Program-made: the position numbers and the translations under genes
Shown: positions 1 through 5,144 of the stretch, piece by piece
How positions within the stretch are numbered: the first letter of the stretch is position 1
Layout: every line of letters begins with the position of its first letter
Assembly: GCA_043809365.1 (NCBI GenBank)
Contig: JAZDDW010000014.1
Span: 1 to 5,227, forward strand
DNA length: 5,227 nucleotides
Origin: CAJAUT01 sp043809365
GTDB lineage: Bacteria > Patescibacteriota > Microgenomatia > UBA1400 > UBA12108
Direction: 5' to 3'
Notes under the pieces: generated by a model
Databases searched by the model: none
The model's input: only the letters and a program-made list of their open reading frames with translations
Told to the model about the DNA's origin: nothing

Positions 1-843
1 ATGAAAATCGCCGTCATTATTCTCCATTTTGGAGATCTTACTACGACCCGTGAATGTCTCCTCAAACTTGCACATCGCCTGACTGGCCATCGCCTGATTC
101 TCGTCAACAATACGTTAGACGACCTCTCTTCACTGCTCAAAATAATACCAGACACTATACTCATTAGTAACTCCACCAACCTTGGTTTTGCCCAAGGAGT
201 CAACCGGGGGATCAACCTCGCGCTAGAGGACAATACCCTCACTCATATTTATTTGCTCAACAATGATTTGGGTTTTACCATGGGCAACTTCAGTCAACTC
301 GAACTCACCTTTGCCAAAAATGTCTCTGCTGGCATTGTCTCTCCCATTTTACATCATGCCAAGGGCTATGACTGGGGTGGCAAATACAACAAGTGGACCG
401 GAATGGTCAAACACAAAAACTGGCCCAACAAACCCAAGACCACTCTTTCAGTCGACCACGTGGCGGGTGCGGCTATGTTGATCAAACGAGAAGTAATCGA
501 AAAAGTTGGCTTACTCGACAAACGCTTCTTTCTCTATTTCGAAGATCTCGATTACTGTTTACGTGCCCAAGCCGCCGGCTTTACTATTCACATCAATCCC
601 GACGTTGTCGCCGAACACACCATCTCTACTGGAAGTCACGTCGCTCGCCGAACACTTTATCAGTGGCGATCTCATCTACAATTTGTCACCAAACATCTCT
701 TTCGCCTTACTTATCCCACCGCCTATCTTTATGATCTCTTTATTTATCCCTTGTGGCTCGCGGGGACTGTCCTTGAAAGGAATTCCTGGCTGCAAGCCAA
801 GAAGGGCTCGCCGGCAGGCGAAAGGACAGTCCCCAATGGATAA
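1..843 (+). CDS. GT2 family glycosyltransferase (rhamnosyltransferase-like)
   Basis: This 280-residue protein looks like a GT-A fold family 2 glycosyltransferase that moves a sugar from a nucleotide donor during surface polysaccharide synthesis, probably at the cytoplasmic membrane face. It opens with the typical beta strand (AVIILHF, residues 4-10). NLGFAQGVNRG follows at 60-70, a DxD-like LLNNDL at 85-90, the acceptor-side DHVAGAAMLI at 152-161 and FFLYFEDLDYCLRA at 176-189, where E181, D182 and D184 sit at the usual catalytic and metal region. These motifs match WbbL/rhamnosyltransferase-like members, but the sugar cannot be told. The ATG is the first base of the window and fits a normal N-terminus, although the upstream signal is not visible. 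Residues ~254-280 come from the palindromic element at 762-834 and look unrelated to the family, so the original C-terminus was probably replaced. It overlaps the next gene by 8 bp. Confidence 0.88.
   Translation: MKIAVIILHFGDLTTTRECLLKLAHRLTGHRLILVNNTLDDLSSLLKIIPDTILISNSTNLGFAQGVNRGINLALEDNTLTHIYLLNNDLGFTMGNFSQLELTFAKNVSAGIVSPILHHAKGYDWGGKYNKWTGMVKHKNWPNKPKTTLSVDHVAGAAMLIKREVIEKVGLLDKRFFLYFEDLDYCLRAQAAGFTIHINPDVVAEHTISTGSHVARRTLYQWRSHLQFVTKHLFRLTYPTAYLYDLFIYPLWLAGTVLERNSWLQAKKGSPAGERTVPNG
762..834. repeat. REP/MITE-like palindromic element at the junction of two glycosyltransferase genes
   Basis: A 13-bp perfect terminal inverted repeat (GGGGACTGTCCTT at 762-774, its complement at 822-834) encloses a structured core. 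The core contains the palindrome AGGAATTCCT (778-787), a 5-bp stem with a GCA loop (787-799) and a 5-bp stem with a GGCA loop (808-821). Terminal repeats plus inner hairpins in ~73 bp resemble REP/BIME or MITE elements, some of which are moved by IS200-like Y1 transposases; no transposase is in the window. The element lies inside the coding sequence, giving the first glycosyltransferase its last ~27 codons and providing an AAAGGA ribosome binding site for the next gene. No target-site duplication is evident. Confidence 0.6.
821..826 (+). promoter_or_regulatory. Ribosome binding site supplied by the palindromic element
   Basis: AAAGGA ends 9 nt before the ATG at 836, a good Shine-Dalgarno spacing, and supports that start for the second glycosyltransferase. 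Five of its six bases lie in the right arm of the 13-bp inverted repeat and can pair with TCCTT at 770-774. In the mRNA the site could therefore be buried in a long hairpin unless ribosomes translating the upstream gene open it. The control is inferred; the pairing is visible. Confidence 0.5.
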
Positions 844-1462
844 GTCAAATCTCACCATCATTACCTTCGATCAATTAGACATCATCGACTTTGCCGCCGC
901 ACGGAACTCCGAGTTAGCCAAAGTTAAAACTCCTTGGGTTTTGTTTGTCGACTCCGACGAAATAATTACTCCTGCTCTCAAAGACGAGATTACTGGCATC
1001 TGTAATCTAAAATCTAACATCTACTCTGCCTATTATCTTCCCCGCCTTGATACTTTCCTCGGCAGGGAACTTCACCACGGTGAGACAGGTCACGCCAAAT
1101 TCATCCGCCTTGCCCGCCGTACTTGGGGGGAGTGGCAGCGTCCAGTGCATGAAAAATGGGTTGGTCCTGGCCACGTTGGCATTCTAAATAACCCCCTTCT
1201 CCACCATCCCCATGGAACTATCGCCTCATTTCTCTCCAAGATCAATCACTACTCCACCCTCGAAGCCCAATATCGTTACAAACAAGGAGTCAAAAGCAGT
1301 CTTTTCAAGATCCTTATCTACCCTCTCGCCAAATTCAAACTCAACTACCTTTTCCGTCTAGGCTTCCTCGACGGGGTACCTGGTGCCATTATGGCGATTA
1401 TGATGAGTTTCCATTCGTATTTGACCTGGACCAAGCTATACCTCCTATGGCACAAAAAATAA
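836..1462 (+). CDS. N-terminally truncated GT2 glycosyltransferase (WaaE/KdtX-like)
   Basis: This 208-residue product resembles the central and C-terminal parts of WaaE/KdtX-like family 2 glycosyltransferases. DFAAARN (18-24), WVLFVDSDEI with the DxD motif D39-S40-D41 (34-43), and WGEWQRPVHEKW with H105/E106 (97-108) are visible, followed by a basic, partly hydrophobic C-terminal region (~150-205) that may lie on the membrane. Family members usually start ~50-60 residues earlier with a VVIxxxNEE strand and a nucleotide-binding Asp in a DxxSxD stretch; both are missing. The loss coincides with the palindromic element, which ends 1 nt before the start. The frame is open further upstream, but there it only shadows the preceding gene. 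The ATG at 836 has a well spaced AAAGGA and overlaps the preceding stop by 8 bp, so translation is likely coupled. It may be a non-functional remnant or may need a partner for donor binding. Confidence 0.72.
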   Translation: MDKSNLTIITFDQLDIIDFAAARNSELAKVKTPWVLFVDSDEIITPALKDEITGICNLKSNIYSAYYLPRLDTFLGRELHHGETGHAKFIRLARRTWGEWQRPVHEKWVGPGHVGILNNPLLHHPHGTIASFLSKINHYSTLEAQYRYKQGVKSSLFKILIYPLAKFKLNYLFRLGFLDGVPGAIMAIMMSFHSYLTWTKLYLLWHKK

Positions 1463-2499
1463 CGCACTGGCTCTTGATCACGCTTGTTCTCTCTCTGGGT
1501 TTTGGCCAACTTCTACGTTTTGAAGTATTTGGTCTTCCGCTCTACTTTCACGATATTTTAGTAATCTGTATCTTGTTATTACAAGGTCCGTCCTTACAGA
1601 ATTATGGTCTCAAAATCTTTTTACTCGGTCTCACTCTCGGTTGGTGTAACGCCTTGTTCCATTACCCCATCACTCAATTACTCATACCTTTTCTCTACAC
1701 TCTCCGTCTTTTGGCCTATCTCGTTCTCTTTTTTAGGCTCAAGTCGCTCAAATTTTACCTTCCCAATTTCGCTTATTTGATCGCTGGCTTTACTACTCTT
1801 ATCCTGGGTCTGACCCAATACTTTTTGATGCCTGATATGCGGGTATTTCAATATCTGGGTTGGGACGATCACCTCAACCGGCTCATCATGCCCCACTTTG
1901 ATCCTACCTTCACTGGGGTCATGCTTGGGCTCTTTTTGCTTAGCCAGGTAAACTTAAAATTCCCATACTTAATACTTAATACTGTCTACATAATACCTGC
2001 GCTCCTCCTCACCTACTCTCGTTCAGTCTGGCTCTCCTTTGTGCTAACTTTAGTGTTTTTTGTCAAAAATAAACTAGTGTTACTGCTAGCCGTAAGCTGT
2101 TTACTGTTGGCAATCATTCTGCTTCCTCAGCGATTTGGCGAAGGCACCAATCTTCTCCGTACCTACTCAATTTCCTCTCGTCTAGAATCCGATCTAAATT
2201 ATGTTCATCAATACCAGTGGGATCTGCTCCTGGGTCGGGGGCTCAACACGCTAATTCTCGACCAAGGAGTTACTCACGCCACCGGACCCAACAATAGCTA
2301 TCTCTACTTACTTCTCACGTCAGGAATCTTCGGTCTAGTCGGCTGGATGATGTTCATGCTCTCTCTCTATCGCCAATCTTCCTACAAACCTCTCTTAGTG
2401 TTCTTTTTCCTTGCCTCGCTCTTTAACAACGTGATGTTCTACCCCTTTGCTCTGTTGTGGATTTTGCTGGTTCAGTTTAGGGTTCCCAGCGCAACTTAA
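1447..2499 (+). CDS. O-antigen ligase/polymerase-like (Wzy/WaaL) membrane protein
   Basis: This 350-residue, very hydrophobic protein has roughly ten or eleven membrane segments (about 8-26, 32-46, 55-72, 75-96, 106-127, 151-168, 172-206, 209-226, 285-306, 312-345). It has the layout of the O-antigen ligase/polymerase superfamily (Wzy_C-like), which join or polymerise lipid-linked glycans at the outer membrane face. Family-like signs are LLTYSRSVWLSF (187-198), and a loop with GRG (263-265) and HATGPNNSYLYLLLTSGIFGLVGW (277-300) before the last helices. It is shorter than many members (~400-450 residues), with a small periplasmic loop. The ATG overlaps the preceding gene by 16 bp and has no clear Shine-Dalgarno, so translational coupling is likely. 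Its 3' end overlaps the convergent Ig-domain gene by 23 bp, and no terminator is seen. Ligase and polymerase roles cannot be separated from sequence alone. Confidence 0.8.
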   Translation: MAQKITHWLLITLVLSLGFGQLLRFEVFGLPLYFHDILVICILLLQGPSLQNYGLKIFLLGLTLGWCNALFHYPITQLLIPFLYTLRLLAYLVLFFRLKSLKFYLPNFAYLIAGFTTLILGLTQYFLMPDMRVFQYLGWDDHLNRLIMPHFDPTFTGVMLGLFLLSQVNLKFPYLILNTVYIIPALLLTYSRSVWLSFVLTLVFFVKNKLVLLLAVSCLLLAIILLPQRFGEGTNLLRTYSISSRLESDLNYVHQYQWDLLLGRGLNTLILDQGVTHATGPNNSYLYLLLTSGIFGLVGWMMFMLSLYRQSSYKPLLVFFFLASLFNNVMFYPFALLWILLVQFRVPSAT

Positions 2500-3187
2500 T
2501 CGACGTCACATTTTCGTTTCCCGCTTTATCAATCGTCCTAATGGGTAACTCCTGGTCACCCTCAACTAGCTGATAGGGGAGATTAAATTTTCCATCAGCC
2601 TGTACTATCACCATTCGCTCACCAATATATACTTTTGATCCAAGTTCATTGACACTTCCTGCAAAATTAGCAATCCTCGCCGTCGTTCCGCGGAAAACTT
2701 CTCCATCTTTGGGGCTGTCAATCGTTACGACCGGCTTTACCGTATCTAAGGTAATGAGGTACGACTTAGACTGTTCACTCCGCAGCTCTCTCGTTGTAGC
2801 TGAGTAGGCGTACACCGTATTCACTCCTTCAGTAATTCCGATATTTTCGAAGATAAAAGTACCTGATTCAGAAGTTAGTTTTCGCTCGTACTCGGCACTA
2901 TTCAAATACAAAATTACCTCTAGGCCTGGTTGGGCAAACCCAGATATTTGTACTTGAGCGCTATACGTGGCCTCCGGTACATCCGAAAAAATCGGGGCCG
3001 TCGGTCGCAACTCCTCCACGTCACGTGGATCGTTGCCCGATTTTACCAGGAGTCCCGCGAGTCTCGCCGCCATCGGTAAGCCCCAGCCAATCATCCCCAC
3101 AATCAACAGGATCGCAATCACCAGATACGCCACTCCTTGCTTCCCCGCTCTTCTACTTCGTACTTTGTTCAGTCTCGATCCTGCCAT
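2477..3187 (-). CDS. Membrane-anchored protein with two Ig-like domains, function unknown
   Basis: Numbered from the preferred ATG at 3187, the 236-residue product has a basic N-terminus (KVRSRRAGKQG, 8-18) and one hydrophobic segment (~19-48), which suggests a signal anchor. Two predicted beta-rich modules follow (~62-148 and ~150-236). Repeated features such as QISGFAQPGLEVILYLN, a GTFIFENI strand and DTVKPVVTIDSPKDGEVF are typical of bacterial Ig-like domains (Big/glucodextranase-B type). The C-terminus has DKAGNENVTSIKL. Such proteins are probably displayed outside the membrane, for adhesion or as scaffolds; no catalytic motif is seen. An in-frame ATG at 3214 would add nine residues, but it lies upstream of an extended -10 promoter (3197-3205), so the transcript probably starts near 3187-3190 and the shorter form is preferred. 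The gene converges on and overlaps the polymerase gene by 23 bp. Confidence 0.75.
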   Translation of the reverse strand: MAGSRLNKVRSRRAGKQGVAYLVIAILLIVGMIGWGLPMAARLAGLLVKSGNDPRDVEELRPTAPIFSDVPEATYSAQVQISGFAQPGLEVILYLNSAEYERKLTSESGTFIFENIGITEGVNTVYAYSATTRELRSEQSKSYLITLDTVKPVVTIDSPKDGEVFRGTTARIANFAGSVNELGSKVYIGERMVIVQADGKFNLPYQLVEGDQELPIRTIDKAGNENVTSIKLRWEP

Positions 3188-3196
3188 ATGGCTTAG

Positions 3197-3205
3197 AGTA
3201 TACCA
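3197..3205 (-). promoter_or_regulatory. Extended -10 promoter of the Ig-domain gene
   Basis: On the minus strand TGGTATACT matches an extended -10 element (TGn plus TATACT, 5 of 6 to TATAAT). Transcription would begin ~6-7 nt downstream, practically on the ATG at 3187, which predicts a leaderless or nearly leaderless mRNA. No good -35 box is visible at 17-18 bp, as expected for extended -10 promoters. Confidence 0.4.
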
Positions 3206-3292
3206 CTCGCCCATGGTAAAATAACTAGTAGAAGCACATCAAGTTGCAAAGCAACGTGAGAAATGCATCCAGACGCATAAGCAGTCTTAGAT

Positions 3293-3368
3293 GCCAGGAT
3301 AGCTCAGTTGGTAGAGCGGCGGTATCGTAAACCGCAGGTCCAGGGTTCGATCCCCTGTCCTGGCTCCA
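3293..3368 (+). tRNA. tRNA-Thr (anticodon CGU), CCA encoded
   Basis: A complete 76-nt cloverleaf is visible. The acceptor stem is GCCAGGA (3293-3299) with TCCTGGC (3358-3364). The D arm is GCTC/GAGC around AGTTGGTA, and the anticodon stem GCGGT/ACCGC encloses the loop ATCGTAA, with CGT at 3326-3328. The T arm is CAGGG/CCCTG with loop TTCGATC. The discriminator is T3365 and CCA is encoded at 3366-3368. It reads ACG codons (Thr). The last seven bases (3362-3368) are also the outer end of the 124-bp inverted repeat, and the recombinase ORF runs antisense through 3304-3368. An integration event appears to have used the tRNA 3' end without destroying it. Confidence 0.95.
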
Positions 3369-4872
3369 ATAAAGCACAATTTGCAAAAATCTCACTGTTT
3401 TTGAACGAATTTTTGGTCTCAGCCAGAAAATCCCAGGGGTGTTGGACTGTCCCGCTCGCTTCGCTCGCGGAGAGTTGCAAGTTCGATCCGAAGACTTCTT
3501 CGGATGCACGCTTTTTGTCCAAAAGCGTGCCACACTCGGCGATTACAGGCAGATTCTTTGCCTGTACAATCCATTTTGACATCGGTTCGATCCAGCCAGT
3601 CTGCGTTCGTTCCAGCGTGATCAAATTTTCCTCTAGCGACTTCTTTTGGCTGACCAACTTATTCTTTTCTGACTTGTATGTTTCTTGGTCAATGAGTTGG
3701 TCAAGGTAGCCGTCAAGAAGTCGCTGTAGCTTAGAGTTGATCACGCTGATTTGATCTCTAGTTTGTTGAACGAACGCAGAGACAGATTGGGCGGTATCCT
3801 TTTTGTCCTCACTTAGTCTTTTCTTCATGTAATCCGCCCAATCTGTAGGCAAAGCAGTTTGTTTGATCAGGGATGATAACTGGCGAGTTAAATCCTCCTC
3901 ACGCACTGCTTGTTCACTGCACTTAATTTTCTTGGATTTATGGGTGCAGTGATAATAGGTGTAGTAGTGCGTGTCGCCATTTAAGAGGAGCTTATGGCGT
4001 AACTCGCCAGTGATCATCATGTGGCAGGTGCCACAGTGGAGGAGTCCACACAAATCTCTCGGAGTACGCTTAGTTATTTGGTGGGGTTTACCTTTCTTGT
4101 CCAGTAGCACCTGCACAAGGTCAAACAACTGCTTTGATATGACTGGCTGGTGCTTACCTTCGTGCACTTCCCCAGTGTATCGGAAGTGCCCGTAATAAAA
4201 TGGATTGCGAAGCATTGAAGTCACTCGGCTAATGTGGAGTCGCTTGCCGTTGCGGGATAATATCCCGCTCTCCGCCAGAAAGTCCACGATATCTTGGAGT
4301 CGTTGATCGCCTTTTGAGTACAACTCAAACATCTGTTTGGCGATCACCGACTTCTTTTTGTTCACTACCACCGTCTTTGTCCGAGAGTCATTGAGGTATC
4401 CAAACGGAGCAAATGAGGGATACTCCCCACGACGTACTTTCTGGCGGAGACCCCTTTTCGTGTTTTCGGCAAGCGAATCCACATAGTATTTGCTTTGTCC
4501 AAAGGCGATATTGAGCATGAACTTTCCTTGTGGCGTTGGTTCAAACCAGAATGTTGGGAACTTCAACGCCACAATACGCCCAGTATCGAGGAGATAGATA
4601 ATCCGCCCTCCGTCCACAGAGTTCCTGGCAAGACGATCTGGATTCCACGAAACTATTCCATTCGCCTCTCCACGCTCTAACCTAGTGATCATGTCGTTAA
4701 ATAATGGTCTGCCAGGACTCTTGGCGGATTGTTTCTCCACTATCTCCTCGATAATCGACAGATTCTCAGTTTTGGCGTAATTACGGAGTTCCGCCAACTG
4801 AGCCTCAATGGATAATACCTGCTTATCTTCCACATCTGTCGATTTTCGGGCGTATAGAAAAAAGTTGTTCAT
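3304..4872 (-). CDS. Serine recombinase (resolvase/invertase superfamily, large form)
   Basis: The 522-residue protein is a large-type serine recombinase. The N-terminal catalytic domain (~1-145) has FLYARKS with R9 and the nucleophile S11, SIEAQ (21-25), and PDRLAR with D79, R80 and R83, matching the resolvase active site. A Recombinase-type DNA-binding domain follows (~150-255; FAPFGYL at 154-160, MLRNPFYYGHF at 220-230). A zinc ribbon has C275 or C280, C283, C309 and C318. A long charged helix, probably a coiled coil, spans ~345-430, and FGSNL at 461-465 resembles the family's C-terminal strand. Residues ~463-504 lie in the left inverted-repeat arm, and the last 18 are antisense tRNA sequence, so the natural end is uncertain. 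The ATG at 4872 has only a weak GATGAGAG upstream. By position it is the likely enzyme acting on the flanking repeat or the tRNA site, as an invertase or an integrase. Confidence 0.9.
   Translation of the reverse strand: MNNFFLYARKSTDVEDKQVLSIEAQLAELRNYAKTENLSIIEEIVEKQSAKSPGRPLFNDMITRLERGEANGIVSWNPDRLARNSVDGGRIIYLLDTGRIVALKFPTFWFEPTPQGKFMLNIAFGQSKYYVDSLAENTKRGLRQKVRRGEYPSFAPFGYLNDSRTKTVVVNKKKSVIAKQMFELYSKGDQRLQDIVDFLAESGILSRNGKRLHISRVTSMLRNPFYYGHFRYTGEVHEGKHQPVISKQLFDLVQVLLDKKGKPHQITKRTPRDLCGLLHCGTCHMMITGELRHKLLLNGDTHYYTYYHCTHKSKKIKCSEQAVREEDLTRQLSSLIKQTALPTDWADYMKKRLSEDKKDTAQSVSAFVQQTRDQISVINSKLQRLLDGYLDQLIDQETYKSEKNKLVSQKKSLEENLITLERTQTGWIEPMSKWIVQAKNLPVIAECGTLLDKKRASEEVFGSNLQLSASEASGTVQHPWDFLAETKNSFKNSEIFANCALLEPGQGIEPWTCGLRYRRSTN
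3362..3485 (+). repeat. Left arm of 124-bp perfect inverted repeat (candidate recombination site)
   Basis: This stretch is the exact reverse complement of 4970-5093, with no mismatch in 124 bases by direct comparison. Its outer seven bases are the tRNA 3' end (GGCTCCA), and the rest is the 3' end of the recombinase gene read on the minus strand. It contains GGACTGTCC (3444-3452), the core also found in the element at 762-834, and a GCGAGC direct repeat. Matching stops at 3361, inside the tRNA, and at 3486, where a 9-bp hairpin begins. Confidence 0.95.
3486..3566. repeat. Three consecutive perfect hairpins in the recombinase 3' coding region
   Basis: Three perfect inverted repeats lie within 81 bp. 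ATCCGAAGA/TCTTCGGAT spans 3486-3494 and 3497-3505 (9 bp, 2-nt gap). GCACGCTTTT/AAAAGCGTGC spans 3506-3515 and 3521-3530 (10 bp, 5-nt loop). TACAGGCA/TGCCTGTA spans 3544-3551 and 3559-3566 (8 bp, 7-nt loop). The first starts exactly at the inner end of the left repeat arm and the second directly follows it. All lie inside codons ~436-462 of the recombinase. They could be recombinase-binding or accessory sites, or RNA structure; the role is unknown. Confidence 0.75.
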
Positions 4873-4895
4873 GCTCTCATCTTATCGCCTTTTGT

Positions 4896-4916
4896 TGGGG
4901 TTATGCAATAACCCCA
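4896..4916 (-). promoter_or_regulatory. Hairpin in the recombinase 5' leader (possible operator or attenuator)
   Basis: A perfect 9-bp stem (TGGGGTTAT at 4896-4904, ATAACCCCA at 4908-4916) with a GCA loop lies 23 bp upstream of the recombinase start at 4872. On the minus strand a weak promoter can be drawn through it (TTGCTT, 18-bp gap, CATAAC), which would put the dyad between or over the -35 and -10 boxes. It could be an operator for autoregulation or a leader hairpin. No T-run follows in the gene's direction, so an intrinsic terminator is unlikely. Confidence 0.4.
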
Positions 4917-4950
4917 TAATGCAAAGCAAATGCTTGATGTAGCCGAGTGA

Positions 4951-5139
4951 TTTCTAATCGCCTCGTGTGCGAACTTGCAACTCTCCGCGAGCGAAGCGAG
5001 CGGGACAGTCCAACACCCCTGGGATTTTCTGGCTGAGACCAAAAATTCGTTCAAAAACAGTGAGATTTTTGCAAATTGTGCTTTATTGGAGCCCCTTTAT
5101 GATAAAGTCAGAACTCATTTTATAGCACAATCAAGGTGA
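4951..5139 (+). pseudogene. Inverted 3' remnant of the recombinase gene with an alternative tail
   Basis: In the + direction this open stretch follows a stop at 4948-4950 and has no start codon. From 4970 it encodes the same residues as recombinase 464-504, because it is the right arm of the inverted repeat. It then continues in frame for 14 different residues (LYDKVRTHFIAQSR) to a TGA at 5137-5139. It cannot be expressed alone as seen. It may be the leftover of a second recombinase copy, an unrecombined attP-side 3' end, or a spare tail that joins the gene after inversion, which would give a 518-residue protein. Confidence 0.65.
4970..5093 (-). repeat. Right arm of 124-bp perfect inverted repeat
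   Basis: This is the exact reverse complement of 3362-3485; the two arms are separated by 1484 bp that hold most of the recombinase gene and its leader. The outer end (TGGAGCC at 5087-5093) mirrors the tRNA 3' terminus, but the bases beyond it (CCTTTATG) are not tRNA-like. GGACAGTCC lies at 5003-5011 and the direct repeat GCGAGC-GAA-GCGAGC at 4987-5001. Confidence 0.95.
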
Positions 5140-5144
5140 TTGTG
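5126..5144. repeat. Perfect hairpin just outside the right repeat arm
   Basis: CACAATCA/TGATTGTG forms an 8-bp stem with loop AGG. It covers the stop codon (5137-5139) of the remnant reading frame. A transcription terminator is possible in principle, but no T-run follows on either strand, so it is reported only as a dyad. Confidence 0.5.

Noticed and set aside
784..794. TCCTGGCTGCA in the palindromic element resembles the tRNA end TCCTGGCTCCA (10 of 11)
   Set aside because: It is too short to argue for a secondary attachment site, and it is explained by the element's own hairpin.
506..835. Upstream extension of the second glycosyltransferase reading frame
   Set aside because: It is out of frame with, and fully inside, the well-supported first glycosyltransferase, and its residues show no family motif. 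The ATG at 836 has a proper ribosome binding site.
2477..2499. Possible bidirectional terminator at the convergent overlap
   Set aside because: No hairpin with a T-run is visible on either strand; the two genes simply overlap tail to tail.
3015..3029. Inverted repeat TCCACGT-C-ACGTGGA inside the Ig-domain gene
   Set aside because: A single 7-bp dyad in coding DNA is expected by chance at this length, and nothing nearby suggests an operator.
3243..3255. GTTGC-AAA-GCAAC dyad and TTGCAA as a possible -35 for the tRNA
   Set aside because: The stem is only 5 bp and no -10 box lies at a suitable distance; the tRNA promoter could not be assigned.
3225..3533. Minus-strand reading frame of 102 codons with a RGSNPGPAVYDTAALPTELS stretch
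   Set aside because: This is the well-known artefact of translating a tRNA gene antisense, joined to the shadow of the recombinase 3' end.
4869..5054. Minus-strand 61-codon frame (begins MNEFLVSARKS) across the right repeat arm
   Set aside because: It reads the antisense of the recombinase 3' copy and the leader region, with no recognisable domain. Its RKS is coincidental and not a resolvase motif.
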